The position numbers and the translations under genes were made by a program. The notes under the pieces were generated by a model that searched no databases, was not told the origin of the DNA, and saw only the letters and a program-made list of their open reading frames with translations. This document shows, one piece after another, positions 1-10,885 of a DNA stretch of 64,000 nucleotides (position 1 is the stretch's first letter; every line of letters starts with the position of its first letter). Origin of the DNA: Calamus simplicifolius (taxonomy: Eukaryota > Streptophyta > Magnoliopsida > Arecales > Arecaceae); assembly GCA_900491605.1 (NCBI GenBank), contig UESW01003834.1:677671-741670 (forward strand), read 5' to 3'.

Positions 1-43
1 CTCCAGCCTCCTCCGGGCATCGCAGTCCTCCTTACCCATATCC

Positions 44-2960
44 ATGGCGGGGGGCTCCTCCTCCTCGTCGACCGGCCCATCCCTGGTGGACTCGCTGTTC
101 CAGCGCTCCCTCGACGACCTGATCAAATCCCTGCGCTCCCAGCCCGCCGGCGCCGAGCCCGACCTCCTCTCCCGCGCCCTCGCCGAGATCCGCCGCGAGA
201 TCCGCTCCCCGGACCCCGACACCAAGGCCATAGCCCTCCAGAAGCTCACTTACCTCTCCTCCCTCCACCACCTCGACGCCTCCTGGGCCGCCTTCCACGC
301 CCTCGAGCTCCTTCCCTCTCCCTCCCCCCTCCACAAGCGCCTCGCCTACATCGCTGCCTCCCTCTCCTTTCACCCGTCCACCACCGACGTCCTCCCCCTC
401 TGCACCCACCAGCTCCGCAAGGACCTCTCCCCCTCCACCCCTCCCCCTTCTCCTCCCTCGCCCTCCACCTCCTCTCCCTCTCGGCTTCCCCCGACCTGGC
501 CCGCCACCTCGCCCCCGACCTCGTCCCCCTCCTTTCCCCTCGTACTGGTAGCACCACCAGCACCATCAACAATAACAATAATACTTTTCCTCTCTCCGTC
601 CCAAGGCCACCGCCGCCGCCCTCCGCGTCCTCTCCCTCTGCCCCGATGCCGTCCCCCTCCTCTTCAAGCCCCTCGTCGACTGCCTCTCATCCCCGACCCC
701 CGCGTCGTCTCAGCCGCTGTCGGCGCCTTCGCCGAGCTCGCCTCCACCACCGACCCCTCACCCTACCTCCCCCTCGCCCCCGAGTTCTACCGCGTCCTCG
801 CCGACTCCCGCAATAACTGGGTCCTCATCAAGCTCGTCAAGATCTTCGCTTGCCTCGCCCGCCTCGAGCCCCGCCTCGCTGCCCGCCTTGTCGACCCCCT
901 CTGCGACCTCCTCCGCCGCTCCTCCGCCCAGTCTCTCGTCTTCGAGTGCGTCCGCACCATCTTCTCCGCCTTCCCCGACCACGAAGGCGCTGTGCGCGTC
1001 GCCGTCGATAAGGTCAAGGAGTTCCTCGCCAATGACGATGATCCCAACCTAAGATACATCGGGCTGCGCGCCCTCTTGATGCTCGGGCCGCGGCACTCCT
1101 GGGCCGTGGAGGAGAGCAGGGAATCCGTGATCCGGTCGCTCGCCGACCCCGACCCCAACATCCGCCGCGAGGCCCTACGCCTCATTATGGGAATGGTGTT
1201 CGACACCAACGTTGTCGAGATCTCCGTCCTCTTGGTCAACTACGCCATGAAGTCCGACCCGTGTTCGCCAATGAGATACTCGACGCAGTTCTGACCACCT
1301 GCGGGAGGAATGTCTATGAGCTGATCGTGGATTTCGATTGGTATGTCTCGCTTCTTGGAGAGATGGCCAGGAGCCCGCACTGCACCAGGGGGAGGAGATC
1401 GAGCGGCAGCTCGTGGATATCGGGCTGAGGGTCAGGGACGCGAGGCCGGAGATCGTCCGTGTGGCTCGAGATCTCTTGATCGATCCTGCTTTGCTCGGGG
1501 ACCCGTTTCTTTGCAGGATACTCTCTGCAGCTGCTTGGGTTTCGGGGGAGTACGTTGAGTTCTCGAGGAATCCATTGGAGCTTGTCGAGGCATTGCTGCA
1601 GCCAAGGACTAGTCTTCTCCCTCCTTTGGTGAGAGCTGTTTATATTCAATCAGTGTTTAAAGTTCTTGCCTTTTGTTTCAATTCATATATTGATCAACTA
1701 GAAGCCAGCCGAGTTTCATCTCTTGGCAATTCAACCACCGGAGGAAGGTCCATTGTAGAATGTAATTCTACTGCTACTAGTTGCTTAGCTGATGAAATGA
1801 CTGGGATGGAGAGTGCTGATGGCATTGCCACTGCTGACCAGCCATCATCTTTATCAAGTTTGACAGAGAAGAAAGATCCCTTCTTTACATGTGAATCTCT
1901 TATCCACATGTTAAATTTGATCGAAATGGCAGTGGGTCCACTGACAGAGAATGATGAAGTAGAGATCCAGGAGCGGGCAAGAAATGTTCTTGGTTTGATT
2001 CACACATTGCGAGAGGTTCCAATTTGGAAGACTAAGGAGGAGCACTTTATACAAGATAAAGATGACAGGATTGGTCAAATTGTGAACCTTATGCAAGCAA
2101 TGTTTTCTGAAGAACTAGGTCCAGTTTCCATGAATGCTCAGAAGAGAGTTCCTGTACCTGACGATCTTGCTCTTAAGGAAAATCTTGCTGATCTTGCCAT
2201 GATATTAACCAAGGATGATATTGCTCCATCCATGTCAATTTCCTTTTCCCTTCGAAGTCATCAACATGGTGAGACCAAGGATGAAGCTGGACCATCAGTT
2301 CAGTCAACATCTCTGCTTGCTGAACACCGTAAACGGCATGGATTGTATTACCTTCCTGCAGAGAAGGATGAGACTGAATCGAATGATTTCCCACATGCCA
2401 ACCAGCCTCTGTTGCTGGCCAGTCAACATGATGTCATGGATGACCTTGTAAAGCTCACCGAGCAATCACTGATTCCCAGAAAGGTAAAGCACACAAAGCC
2501 ACGCCCCGTCGTGGTAAAACTGGATGAAGGTGATGGAGTCTCAACTTCTGCTTTAACAGCAGTGAAGGAATCAAAAGATGATTTGCTATCTGGTGCAATA
2601 CGTGATGTTCTTTTGGGCAAAGAAGGCAAACCATCGTCATCACAAAAAAGGTCTTCAGCCAAGTCTTCTCGAAGAAGGGTGAAAGAAGTGCCAGATAACA
2701 GTGAATTTATTTCGCAGTCAAAAGGAAATCTAGATTTGGGTGATAGAGAACATCAGAGTTCAAGTTCTAGGAGGAGTAAACATCGTAGTCATGGTAAAGA
2801 AAGACACAGAAGCCCTAAGAATAATGAAGAGAAAGAAGAGAAAACTAATAGGAATTCAGCGAGTAGTCATCAGCATGAAAGACATAAGCATAGACAAAGA
2901 GGGGAGGCTCCTCTACATGTGGTTCCACAGGCACCAGTTATCCAAGATTTCCTTTTGTGA
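44..2960 (+). CDS. AP3D: AP-3 adaptor complex subunit delta (intronless, frameshifted as given)
   Basis: Large subunit of the AP-3 adaptor, which sorts membrane cargo from Golgi/endosomes to the vacuole. Visible: an N-terminal adaptin pattern (DSLFQRSLDDLIKSLR), HEAT-type helices (LAPEFYRVLADSRNNWVLIK, SLVFECVRTIF, DPNLRYIGLRALLMLG, DPNIRREALRLIMGMV), then DIGLRVRDARPEIVR and WVSGEYVEFSRNPLELVEALL. The C-terminal third is a low-complexity Ser/Lys/Arg/His tail ending PQAPVIQDFLL, as in plant delta subunits; plant homologues are intronless too. No single frame covers the gene. It moves through frames at about 432-453, 600-603, 690-695, 1258-1261 and 1383, each shift equal to one lost base in a C/G run. 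With five bases restored the length is an exact codon multiple (about 973 residues; Arabidopsis about 870). No nonsense codons lie in the correct frames. The start ATG at 44 fits the family N-terminus. Either assembly errors or a young pseudogene. Confidence 0.9.
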
Positions 2961-5882
2961 TTGATTTTAGTTAGTTTGGAGCATTGTTTATCCAGCTGTA
3001 GTTTTGGAGGAATTTGGATGATGTGATACATTATTGTTTGCTGCCCTTCTTGCAAAGGTCATGTTTGCAACTTCTTTCCCCCTTTTTGTGTGGTTCACAT
3101 TTTCTTTTGTATCCTACTTATCTCATATGAAATTGTTTTAGGTTTTGAATCCTGCATTACTATTAAATAGAATAAATTTCATCAAGATACTCTGTGAATG
3201 CTGCCTTTTTTTGTTTGTTGTATCTGTTGTAAATTCAGATCATGAGTTATTTTTGTCGAGATGAACAAATTTAAATTTGTTCAAACCAAGGAAAGAATTC
3301 TTAATAACGCTCCATGTTTTCAAAAGAGCCACAAGAGAAATGTTGGAGCAGAGAAATATTGGAATAACAGAAGAAGAACCACAACAGTAGAACAAAGTTA
3401 GTAAAGGCAAAATAAGATGGGGTATACTTTTATGCAATGTGTACATTATACATATTTTACTAAATATAAAAACCAGTCAGTTTATGTTTTGTTTTGAAAT
3501 ATAAAGCTTGCTTTGACTGATTTAATTGGTTTGGATACTTTTAAAGGCATGATATTCATTGGAGTAAACAAGAATACTATTTTTAACCCCTTATGATTTT
3601 TTATCCATATTGTACAAATGGATGCAAAAATCTCACTATACCTCCTCCCAGAAGGAACTTTTCATGGAAAAAAATATTTGTTGCACTCAAACCATGAGTG
3701 ACCAACACATGATGCTTTGTGAACCTAATGAGGTGAAAGCCTCCTTCATGCCTCCCATCTTTACTTTGTCCCTATTCTTTTGCTTTGATGCAGAGTGTTC
3801 TTATTAATTTATATTCTCCTTTTTGTTTGCATATGGAACCACTAACTCAATAAATTCACTCTTAATCACAATTGTTTGACATGCATTAAAAATGCTCACC
3901 AAGTGTGTACTTCATCAAATGAAGGACTGAAGTTTTAGCTGAAACCCTAAACATGTCCATCCTAATTCTATTGGAATTTTTGGTTTGGTTTTGGTTAGTT
4001 TTGGCCATGACTAATTGGTAGCTGTTTACCTTTTGTGGTTTTAGCCAATCTCAACTGAGATTGATTTTATGTGCTATTTTTATTCATAATATTGATGATA
4101 TTATGAATTGTGGGCTATTTTTATTTTAATTTAATGTCGCTTTGAGGTCATTTCTACATTTCTTCAAGTAAATTCAACTAACTAGTGTTGATTCTGGGCC
4201 ATCTTTTTATTTTTGAATTAAAAGTAAAAATACTTAGGAATGAAAATCTAACTTATGAGTAAAAAAGAATATTTTAACATTAATCATATCTTTTATTGGA
4301 TTTATAGAATATTAATTGCATTTGGGTCTTTTGGTCTGAGACATTTAAGAAATGGTGGATTTTTGTATATATGAAAATTTTTATTCTTTAAGATAATTTC
4401 TGAAGGGAACGTGAGAAATAACATCTACAAGCATGTTTTAAGCATGCACTTGCCTGATCTTTGTTTTAGTCCCCAAGGCATTCATACTAAACATGTCTAA
4501 TCATGGTATTTTCATGCTTGATAGATTAGAAATTATATGCCAGTACATGGTATTTATTATGATGGTAAATATTATATCAAGTTTCATATTCATTTGCACT
4601 TCAGTCTGAGTAATTTTACTTCTATATATACATTACTACGCATTCGAGAATCAGGCTATTGATTTGTTATCAGACAATAGTTCTTTAACATTTTGCTCAT
4701 TTTCAAATGTTTTTATATTTCTTCATACTTTCCAGCTTTCATCTTGAAAACAAGAAGTTCATAAATTTGATGATTGGAAGCAATACATAATGCAATACCA
4801 ATACTATATAATATCTGTTTCCTTAGCTTATTTATTTTTACCCATTATTTTTCTAATTATTATCATTCTTGCTGAGTTTCAGCTGAAACTTTGAAACTCT
4901 AAGCCAAAAATTGCAGAACAGCCAAAACTACTGAAAAACAAAACTGGAAAAGCATGATTGAAATTGAAGCCAACTTTTCAAAACTTCAATAAAACAATGT
5001 ACCTCTCTTATTGACCTCATTTTTTTGCTGCTGTCTTGCTGATTGAATCGTTTTTGGGTCAAAGGATAGTGCTTTTTGTCTCTCCAAAGCTGAAAAAACA
5101 TCCTTACCCTTTGAAATGGGCTTGCTAAATATGCTCTGAACGTTGTTGTCACCACGTCATCTTTGTAGACACAAGCCCTCATTGAGAGCATGAAGGTGCT
5201 TTTGTTGTATTTCTCACTTGCTGGTTGAAATCTTACTCATGGTGCTGCACTTCGGAAGCTCGTTAGGATTGTGCTTCCCAAATTGTAAAATATTAGGAGT
5301 CTGACTTTGTCCCTGTGCTTGCTCCTATTTCAGGTGAGTAAGATTTGTCGACACTTATTGATCTTCTTGATGAGAGTAATTGAAGTTTATGAATAGCTTT
5401 TGATGGTAGTTCTGGGAAACTACTTTAATTTTAGTTTATCCAGTTGTTTTGCCTCTTTCTTGCTATTGTGTCAATTTTGTTTCTTGTGAAACAAATATTA
5501 ATCAACTTGTGGGAACTGACTACCCCCACCCTTTGCAATATTTAAATTTGATAGCTCTTTTATGAATATGTGCTTTGCTGCAAAACTGACAAAAGAGGAG
5601 GCAGAAGAATTTATCTTATTTTTAGGTTGATCTTTCAGTTAGAATATGTAAGGTTTCTTCAATAATTCGTGATGCATCTCTGCCAAGCATTCTATCATCT
5701 TGTTCAGTGTGTATTGAATTGTTGCTGCATGAATGCGTCTGAATGGGAAGTTATTAGAAGGGTCCGAAGGATGAGAGGTTATTGACTTCAAAGCTCAATA
5801 ATGAAAGTGGTGGCTTGGATCTGTAGAGCACTGTACTTGAAAACTTGCAAATTCTTCAAGAGAAATGAAGGTTATATTTGTG
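2961..5882. other. AP3D 3' UTR then AT-rich intergenic spacer
   Basis: No coding region is supported here. An AATAAA hexamer at 3171-3176, about 210 bases after the AP3D stop, is a plausible polyadenylation signal. The remainder is AT-rich spacer with no protein similarity I recognise in any frame. Confidence 0.5.
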
Positions 5883-5899
5883 AACTAAAGAGAAGGACA

Positions 5900-6936
5900 T
5901 TCCCCTTGCCCCCTCAACTGACTTGGATACCAGACTTTGGCGGCGCTCCTGCCTCTCTCGTGCTCCTACTAGAGATCTAGTTGACTATCCGTTCTCAGAT
6001 TTCGGGGTTGGATGATGTTGCGTGGATCTGGCATCCACCCCAGGATAAAGCTTCAGTGGAACTGCCTTACCTATTTCGCCTCTTTGCCCAATATGGGCTT
6101 GAGGATGAGTCGGTTGATCATGCTAGCTATGAGGATCTGGCAGCAGATGCCGCTTACCCTATGGGTGTCTGAGGACGGACCCATTCGGCTTTCTTTCTTG
6201 CATGCCATTCGTCTTGCTGCTCAGAGTGGACACCCAGTGTGCTGTCTCAGCTTATTTGGCTTATCATATTTGGCTCACTAAGAACCAGATGGTTTTTTCT
6301 GAAGAGACTGTTTCATCTCATATGATTATCAGAAAGATTGTTCTTCTTGCCAAGGAGTATGGCACTCTGTCCGACCCGGTACTCCCCTGCTGCTTCGGCA
6401 GCGCACCGTTCTACGGTCTTTATTTCTTGGGAGCCCCCACCTTCGGGTTATGTTAAAGTGAACTTTGATATCGATTGCTGGGTCCGGTTTTGTTATTAGG
6501 GGTCCTGAGGGTGAGCTTCTTGCAGCCGGTGGCCATGGTTCCCTTGATTTATCGGTCCCTATGGCGGAGCTTCAGGCTGCATGGGCTGGAATCAATTATG
6601 CTATTCGTTATCTGGCCTCGAGCAGATTGATTATTGAGGAAGATTCTCTCACGGTTATTCAATGGATTCGTCGGATGGGGGTCTTCATTCCATCAATCCC
6701 CTACTCCGTGTAATTTGAGATTCTCTCCGGCTACAACTGTGCCTCTGATCGCCATGTTTATAGGGAAGCCAATGCGGCTGATTGGGTTGCGAATGTTGCA
6801 GCTCGCCATCCAGGCCCTTGGGAATGGCATATGGGTGACCCATGCCCTCTTATTTTGCAGCAAATCATGTACTCTGACTTCTCGGGTTTGACTCACGTCA
6901 GACTGGTGTGATCGCCCATTTGTAACAAAAAAAAAA
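5900..6936 (+). mobile_element. 5'-truncated L1-type LINE fragment with RNase H-like C-terminus
   Basis: This is the 3' end of a plant L1-clade retrotransposon. Frame fragments read like the RT C-terminus/zinc region (LFAQYGLEDESVDHASYEDL) and then the RNase H-like domain (GSGFVIRGPEGELLAAGGHG, PMAELQAAWAGINYAIR, EDSLTVIQWIRRMG), interrupted by frameshifts. It ends with the tail seen in other copies here (GACTGGTGTGATCGCCCATT) and a run of As. A 17-base target duplication, aactaaagagaaggaca, sits at 5883-5899 and 6937-6953; its first As merge with the poly(A). The element is dead and 5'-truncated, as expected for target-primed reverse transcription. Confidence 0.88.
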
Positions 6937-6953
6937 AACTAAAGAGAAGGACA

Positions 6954-9476
6954 AAAAGGTGCCACTGATAGAATCAAGGCAGCATTACTGTAATCTTTAC
7001 CAAATAGGTGGGTAGCTACAAGATAGCAGAATTGTATAACAGCAGTATCTACATCTTTCTTGAAGAAAGACCACATACTAAATTTCTTTCCTCCAAAAGA
7101 TCTTTTAGAGGTTTTGAAGATATATATTTTCTTGAGAGACAGAACATACCCAAAAATATGATTCTTCAGTTTCATGCCTATGGTAAATGAAGCAGCCTCG
7201 TTCTCCAAAGTTTGTTTCCTTGTCAACCATCTGGCGTTACCATAATAAGCATCTCCCCGTTGAGCAAATGGTAAAATAGCTTTCTGACCTTTTAAACACT
7301 CTCTTTGTCAGCTTTCAAAGTTTGGATTTGTTCAATATTGTAGCTCATCTACTTGGATCCAAAGAGTTTTTATAAAGAGCTCATTACCATTAGCTACATT
7401 TTTAAAGTGCTACAGAGCTGAAAAATCTTTTGGCAACTAAATCGAGAAAGTTCTTTTAGAATTAAAAATAATAATAATAAAATATTGTATAGTAGTTTTA
7501 ATTAACTATTTGTATTATCAAAAATTACTTTTGCACATTATTCTTAATTTATAAATTAATTTAATAATAATATAATATAATATAATATTTATTATACTTT
7601 TTATTATAATATAATAATGAAAATACTATAACACTATTATAAATTAATATTATAATATTTTTATGATTAGTTAATGAGTAATATTACTATATTATTAAAA
7701 GGTATAATAATTATTTTAGTAGTATAATGTTACACTTGGGACATGTTCTTGAGATCTCTTTGCTTTGCTTATCGAACTATATCATAACAATACCTTTTTT
7801 CTACTATTGTCGAAACCACATTCATATATTAATCTTATACAGTTGTTAAAGTTTAGTGCAGAAAGTTACACCATAGTAGAATATAATAATATTATATTAG
7901 TATATTATGTTATCATATTTTATGATATTATAATATTACTTTGTTATCTTTTTTTATGCTATCTAATTGTATTAGTTAGAATGATATGATATGATATAAT
8001 TATATTATATTATAATCATAATTATAATTATAATTATTATATGATATTATTATGATATAATATTCCAAATTGAAGCTTTGCCTAGCAGATTTTTTCAGCT
8101 TCCAGGTAGAAATTTTTGGCACAAAGATGATTTAAAGATTTTATCAAACATTCCTTATATCTCCCAAAAATACTTTTTTGGGCTTGAAAAACATTTTGAA
8201 CCCTCTTGAAAAGCATCCTCAAATAATCATTTTGGTCAATAAGGCTGAAAAGTACGTTAGGAAACAATGAAAGTGAAATGTTAAGCTTACGTAAAGGTTA
8301 ACGGATAAGAAGGAATTGGATTAGCGTTGAGTGATTGATATTCAAAAGCAATTGACATTGTGAAAGGATCTACGGCAGGAATTGAGATCCATGGCTGAGT
8401 TACAGCGCGGGGAGTGGCTGCGCGACAAGAAATGACCATAAGAAAAGACTTTGGCTACAGCTTTTATCATGTCAGTGATTGTAAACTTGATCACAAGTCA
8501 GTATTGAATCCCATGGTGGCTGAAGTCTGCTTCATTTTTGCCTCCGCTACTCCTTAAAGGATTTTTTTTTTTAACCAAAAAAAAAAATTATGTTTGTTGA
8601 CTGAGAGAATGGATCAAGATTTTTATCTTGATTGAGATCCCGGTTGTATCATGTTGACTGATCTGATCTGAACTAATAAAATCTTGGGTATTAACGAATA
8701 CAAGATATCCATAACCGTCAATACTTTTCCATCATTTTTTTTTACGTTTTAGATAATCTTTTATTTAATAAGGTTCATAAGAGGCTAGCTGATGAGGGCA
8801 TTAACATGGTCCAGGACTTGCGAAGCTTTGCGTGTTGGATGCTCATCGCCTTGGACAGGCAAGCACCATCCCAAAGTCCTAATGATCGAGTCAGTATGAG
8901 AGTCTGGATCTGTGCATCATTCATTACAGAGATAGACTAATTGCATTCTTTGTGATATGCAAAGAGAACAATATGACATCCTGACTTCCTGCAACTTTCG
9001 TTGCTTATTTTTGAGAGAAGGGGGGAGCGGGGGGGGGGGGATGGAAACCCATCCAAATTGGTGTGACTATCTAGATAAGCTCCAATTCACCTGCAACTTT
9101 TTTACACATGCTTTTTTTTTTTTCTCCTTTATAAAGGAAAAGCACAGGCGAAATCCCGCCATCCGCCAGTGCCATTAGCCATTCAAACGCAAACAAACGA
9201 GTGTCATTGGGAAAAACAAACTTAATTCACTGTCAATGGAATGAGAAATAGGTTGAGGCACATTTCATCTGATATGAAGAACCCCAGGGAAAAATAAAGC
9301 AGGAAACAAGAGATGGAATATTATGAATATCACTTTAACAATGGAATTTCTCAGGCACAATTCACAATTGTTTCATCACTGCTGTACAAGGCAAGAAAAC
9401 AAGTCATGATAAAGATTGTACTAAGATAATATAATACATATGATGAAGAAAATTAGTACTGGGCCTGTTTAAAATA
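6954..9476. other. AT-rich intergenic spacer
   Basis: I see no gene. Between about 7445 and 8075 the sequence is almost pure A/T, with short repeats of the types AATAAT, TATAA and ATAATATA. A G-rich run lies near 9021-9040 and homopolymer T runs near 9111-9124. Short open frames here lack any recognisable domain. Confidence 0.5.
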
Positions 9477-10452
9477 GAAAAAGTCTTTGTACACCGTCTT
9501 TGATGCAGCAAGTCCTATGTATGTTGTACCGCTCTTTTTATTGGTCAATACCCATTAAAAAATGTTAAGACACCACATCCCGAGAGAAAAAATTACGATA
9601 CTCCAGTTTTAAACTTACGACACCGTAATTATAAAGTTAAGACACCCCGTTCAGAAAGCAAAAAAAAAAATTACCACATCCAGTTTTAAACTTACGACAC
9701 CGTAGTTATAAAATTAAGACCTGTTCAGAAAGCAAAAAAGAATTACGACATCCTAATTTTAAATTTACGACACCCTAGTTTTAAGCTTAAGACACCCGTT
9801 CAGAAAAGATGTCTCAATACAAATTAAAAAAAAAAAAAAAAGCTGTCTGACATGCATTAATACCAATTCAGCTTTTTTTTTGAAACTTATGCACAGACAC
9901 GTTTTCTGAGTGAATGTCATAATTTTATAATTACGGTATTGTAAGTTTAAAACTGAAATGTCGAAAGTTTTTTTTTTTTGCTTGGGTGTCTTAATGTCTT
10001 AATTTTATAAGTTTAAAACGAGAGTGTCGTAAGTTTTTTTTTGTTTAGATATCTTAATGTCTTAATTTTATAAGCTTAAAACTATGTCTTAAGTTTTTTT
10101 CTTTCTTAATGAGTATCTTAATTTTGACGTGACGTGCATTAATATCCGTTCAGTTTTTTTTTTTTGGAAATACGTACATACACATTTTCTAAAGGGATAT
10201 CATAATTTTATAATGGTATTGTAAATTTACAACTGGGTATCGTAATATTTTTTTGCTTTTTAAACGGATGTCTTAATTTTATAACTACGATATCGTAAGC
10301 TTAAAACCGAGGTATCGTAAATTTCTCTCGGGATATCGTAAAGCTGCCTTAACATTTTTTAATGGATGTCATGCATATGTGAACCAATAAAAAGGAACGG
10401 TGCAATCCACGTAAGGCTTGCTACACCGGATACGGTGTACAAAGTCTTTTCC
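9477..10452. mobile_element. Long terminal-inverted-repeat foldback element (MULE-like MITE candidate)
   Basis: The ends are inverted repeats: GAAAAAGTCTTTGTACACCG at the left matches the reverse complement of the right end (CGGTGTACAAAGTCTTTTCC) with few changes. Complementarity continues inward through most of the element (for example CCCGAGAGAAA near 9578 and TTTCTCTCGGG near 10321; AATGTTAAGACA near 9562 opposite the matching stretch near 10350). Each arm holds about three degenerate copies of an 80-90 base unit with motifs such as ACTTACGACACCGTA and GTTCAGAAAGCAAAAAA. The flanks TTTAAAATA (9468-9476) and TTTTAAATA (10453-10461) agree at 8 of 9 bases, so they could be a 9-base target duplication of Mutator type. 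There is no coding capacity, so it would be non-autonomous. The superfamily is inferred. Confidence 0.75.
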
Positions 10453-10665
10453 TTTTAAATAACAAGCAAAGAATTGCTCATTGCCGATAGATATAACTTC
10501 TCCGCCAGTGCACAGTTTGCATTCCTTTTGTAGACATTACATACATGGGTGCCTAATTCATTCCCAAAGTCAAATAATCACACAGGCCACAAGAATTGGC
10601 AGCAAACTAAATTCAAAGAAGAAAATAATTGAATGGATACAAACAGGAGGAAAGATAACGAGAAG

Positions 10666-10885
10666 CTATAGCACTTCTACTCCGCTATGGCATTTTCCTT
10701 CCATTGCATCCTTCTTGTTGCGGCAATCATCACATAGAAAGGGGCCTTCCCACGGCTTTGAGCTGGAGGAGAAGATGGAGCCAGCATGAACAGATATGTC
10801 CTTGCTTGGAGTAAGGTTCACTTGGCAGACAGCGCATGTGAACAGGCCTGATGTTGTTTGCCCTGGTGATAAGTCACTCCCTAGC
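10666..10885 (-). CDS. Final exon of an uncharacterised small protein with two CxxC pairs
   Basis: On the minus strand, acceptor AAAATTCAG is followed by a 72-residue reading frame beginning LGSDLSPGQTTSGLFTCAVC and ending at TAG (10666-10668). It has CAVC (exon residues 17-20) and CDDC (51-54), 30 residues apart, then KKDAMEGK, and SSSSKPWEGPF just before the second pair. The paired CxxC suggests a zinc-binding fold. The pattern resembles small plant proteins of unknown function; the spacing is not that of the FLZ domain. The exon begins in phase 2 (upstream exon would supply two codon bases). I did not find the first exon in 10886-22800, so the gene may be split by a large repeat-filled intron, truncated, or a relict. 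No stop or frameshift lies inside the exon. Confidence 0.65.

Noticed and set aside
32..578. Gly/Glu- and Arg-rich minus-strand open frames at the window start
   Set aside because: They are antisense shadows of the GC-rich AP3D coding sequence.
7445..8075. AT-rich block considered as a matrix attachment region or replication origin
   Set aside because: Base composition alone is not evidence of function; other AT-rich blocks here look alike.
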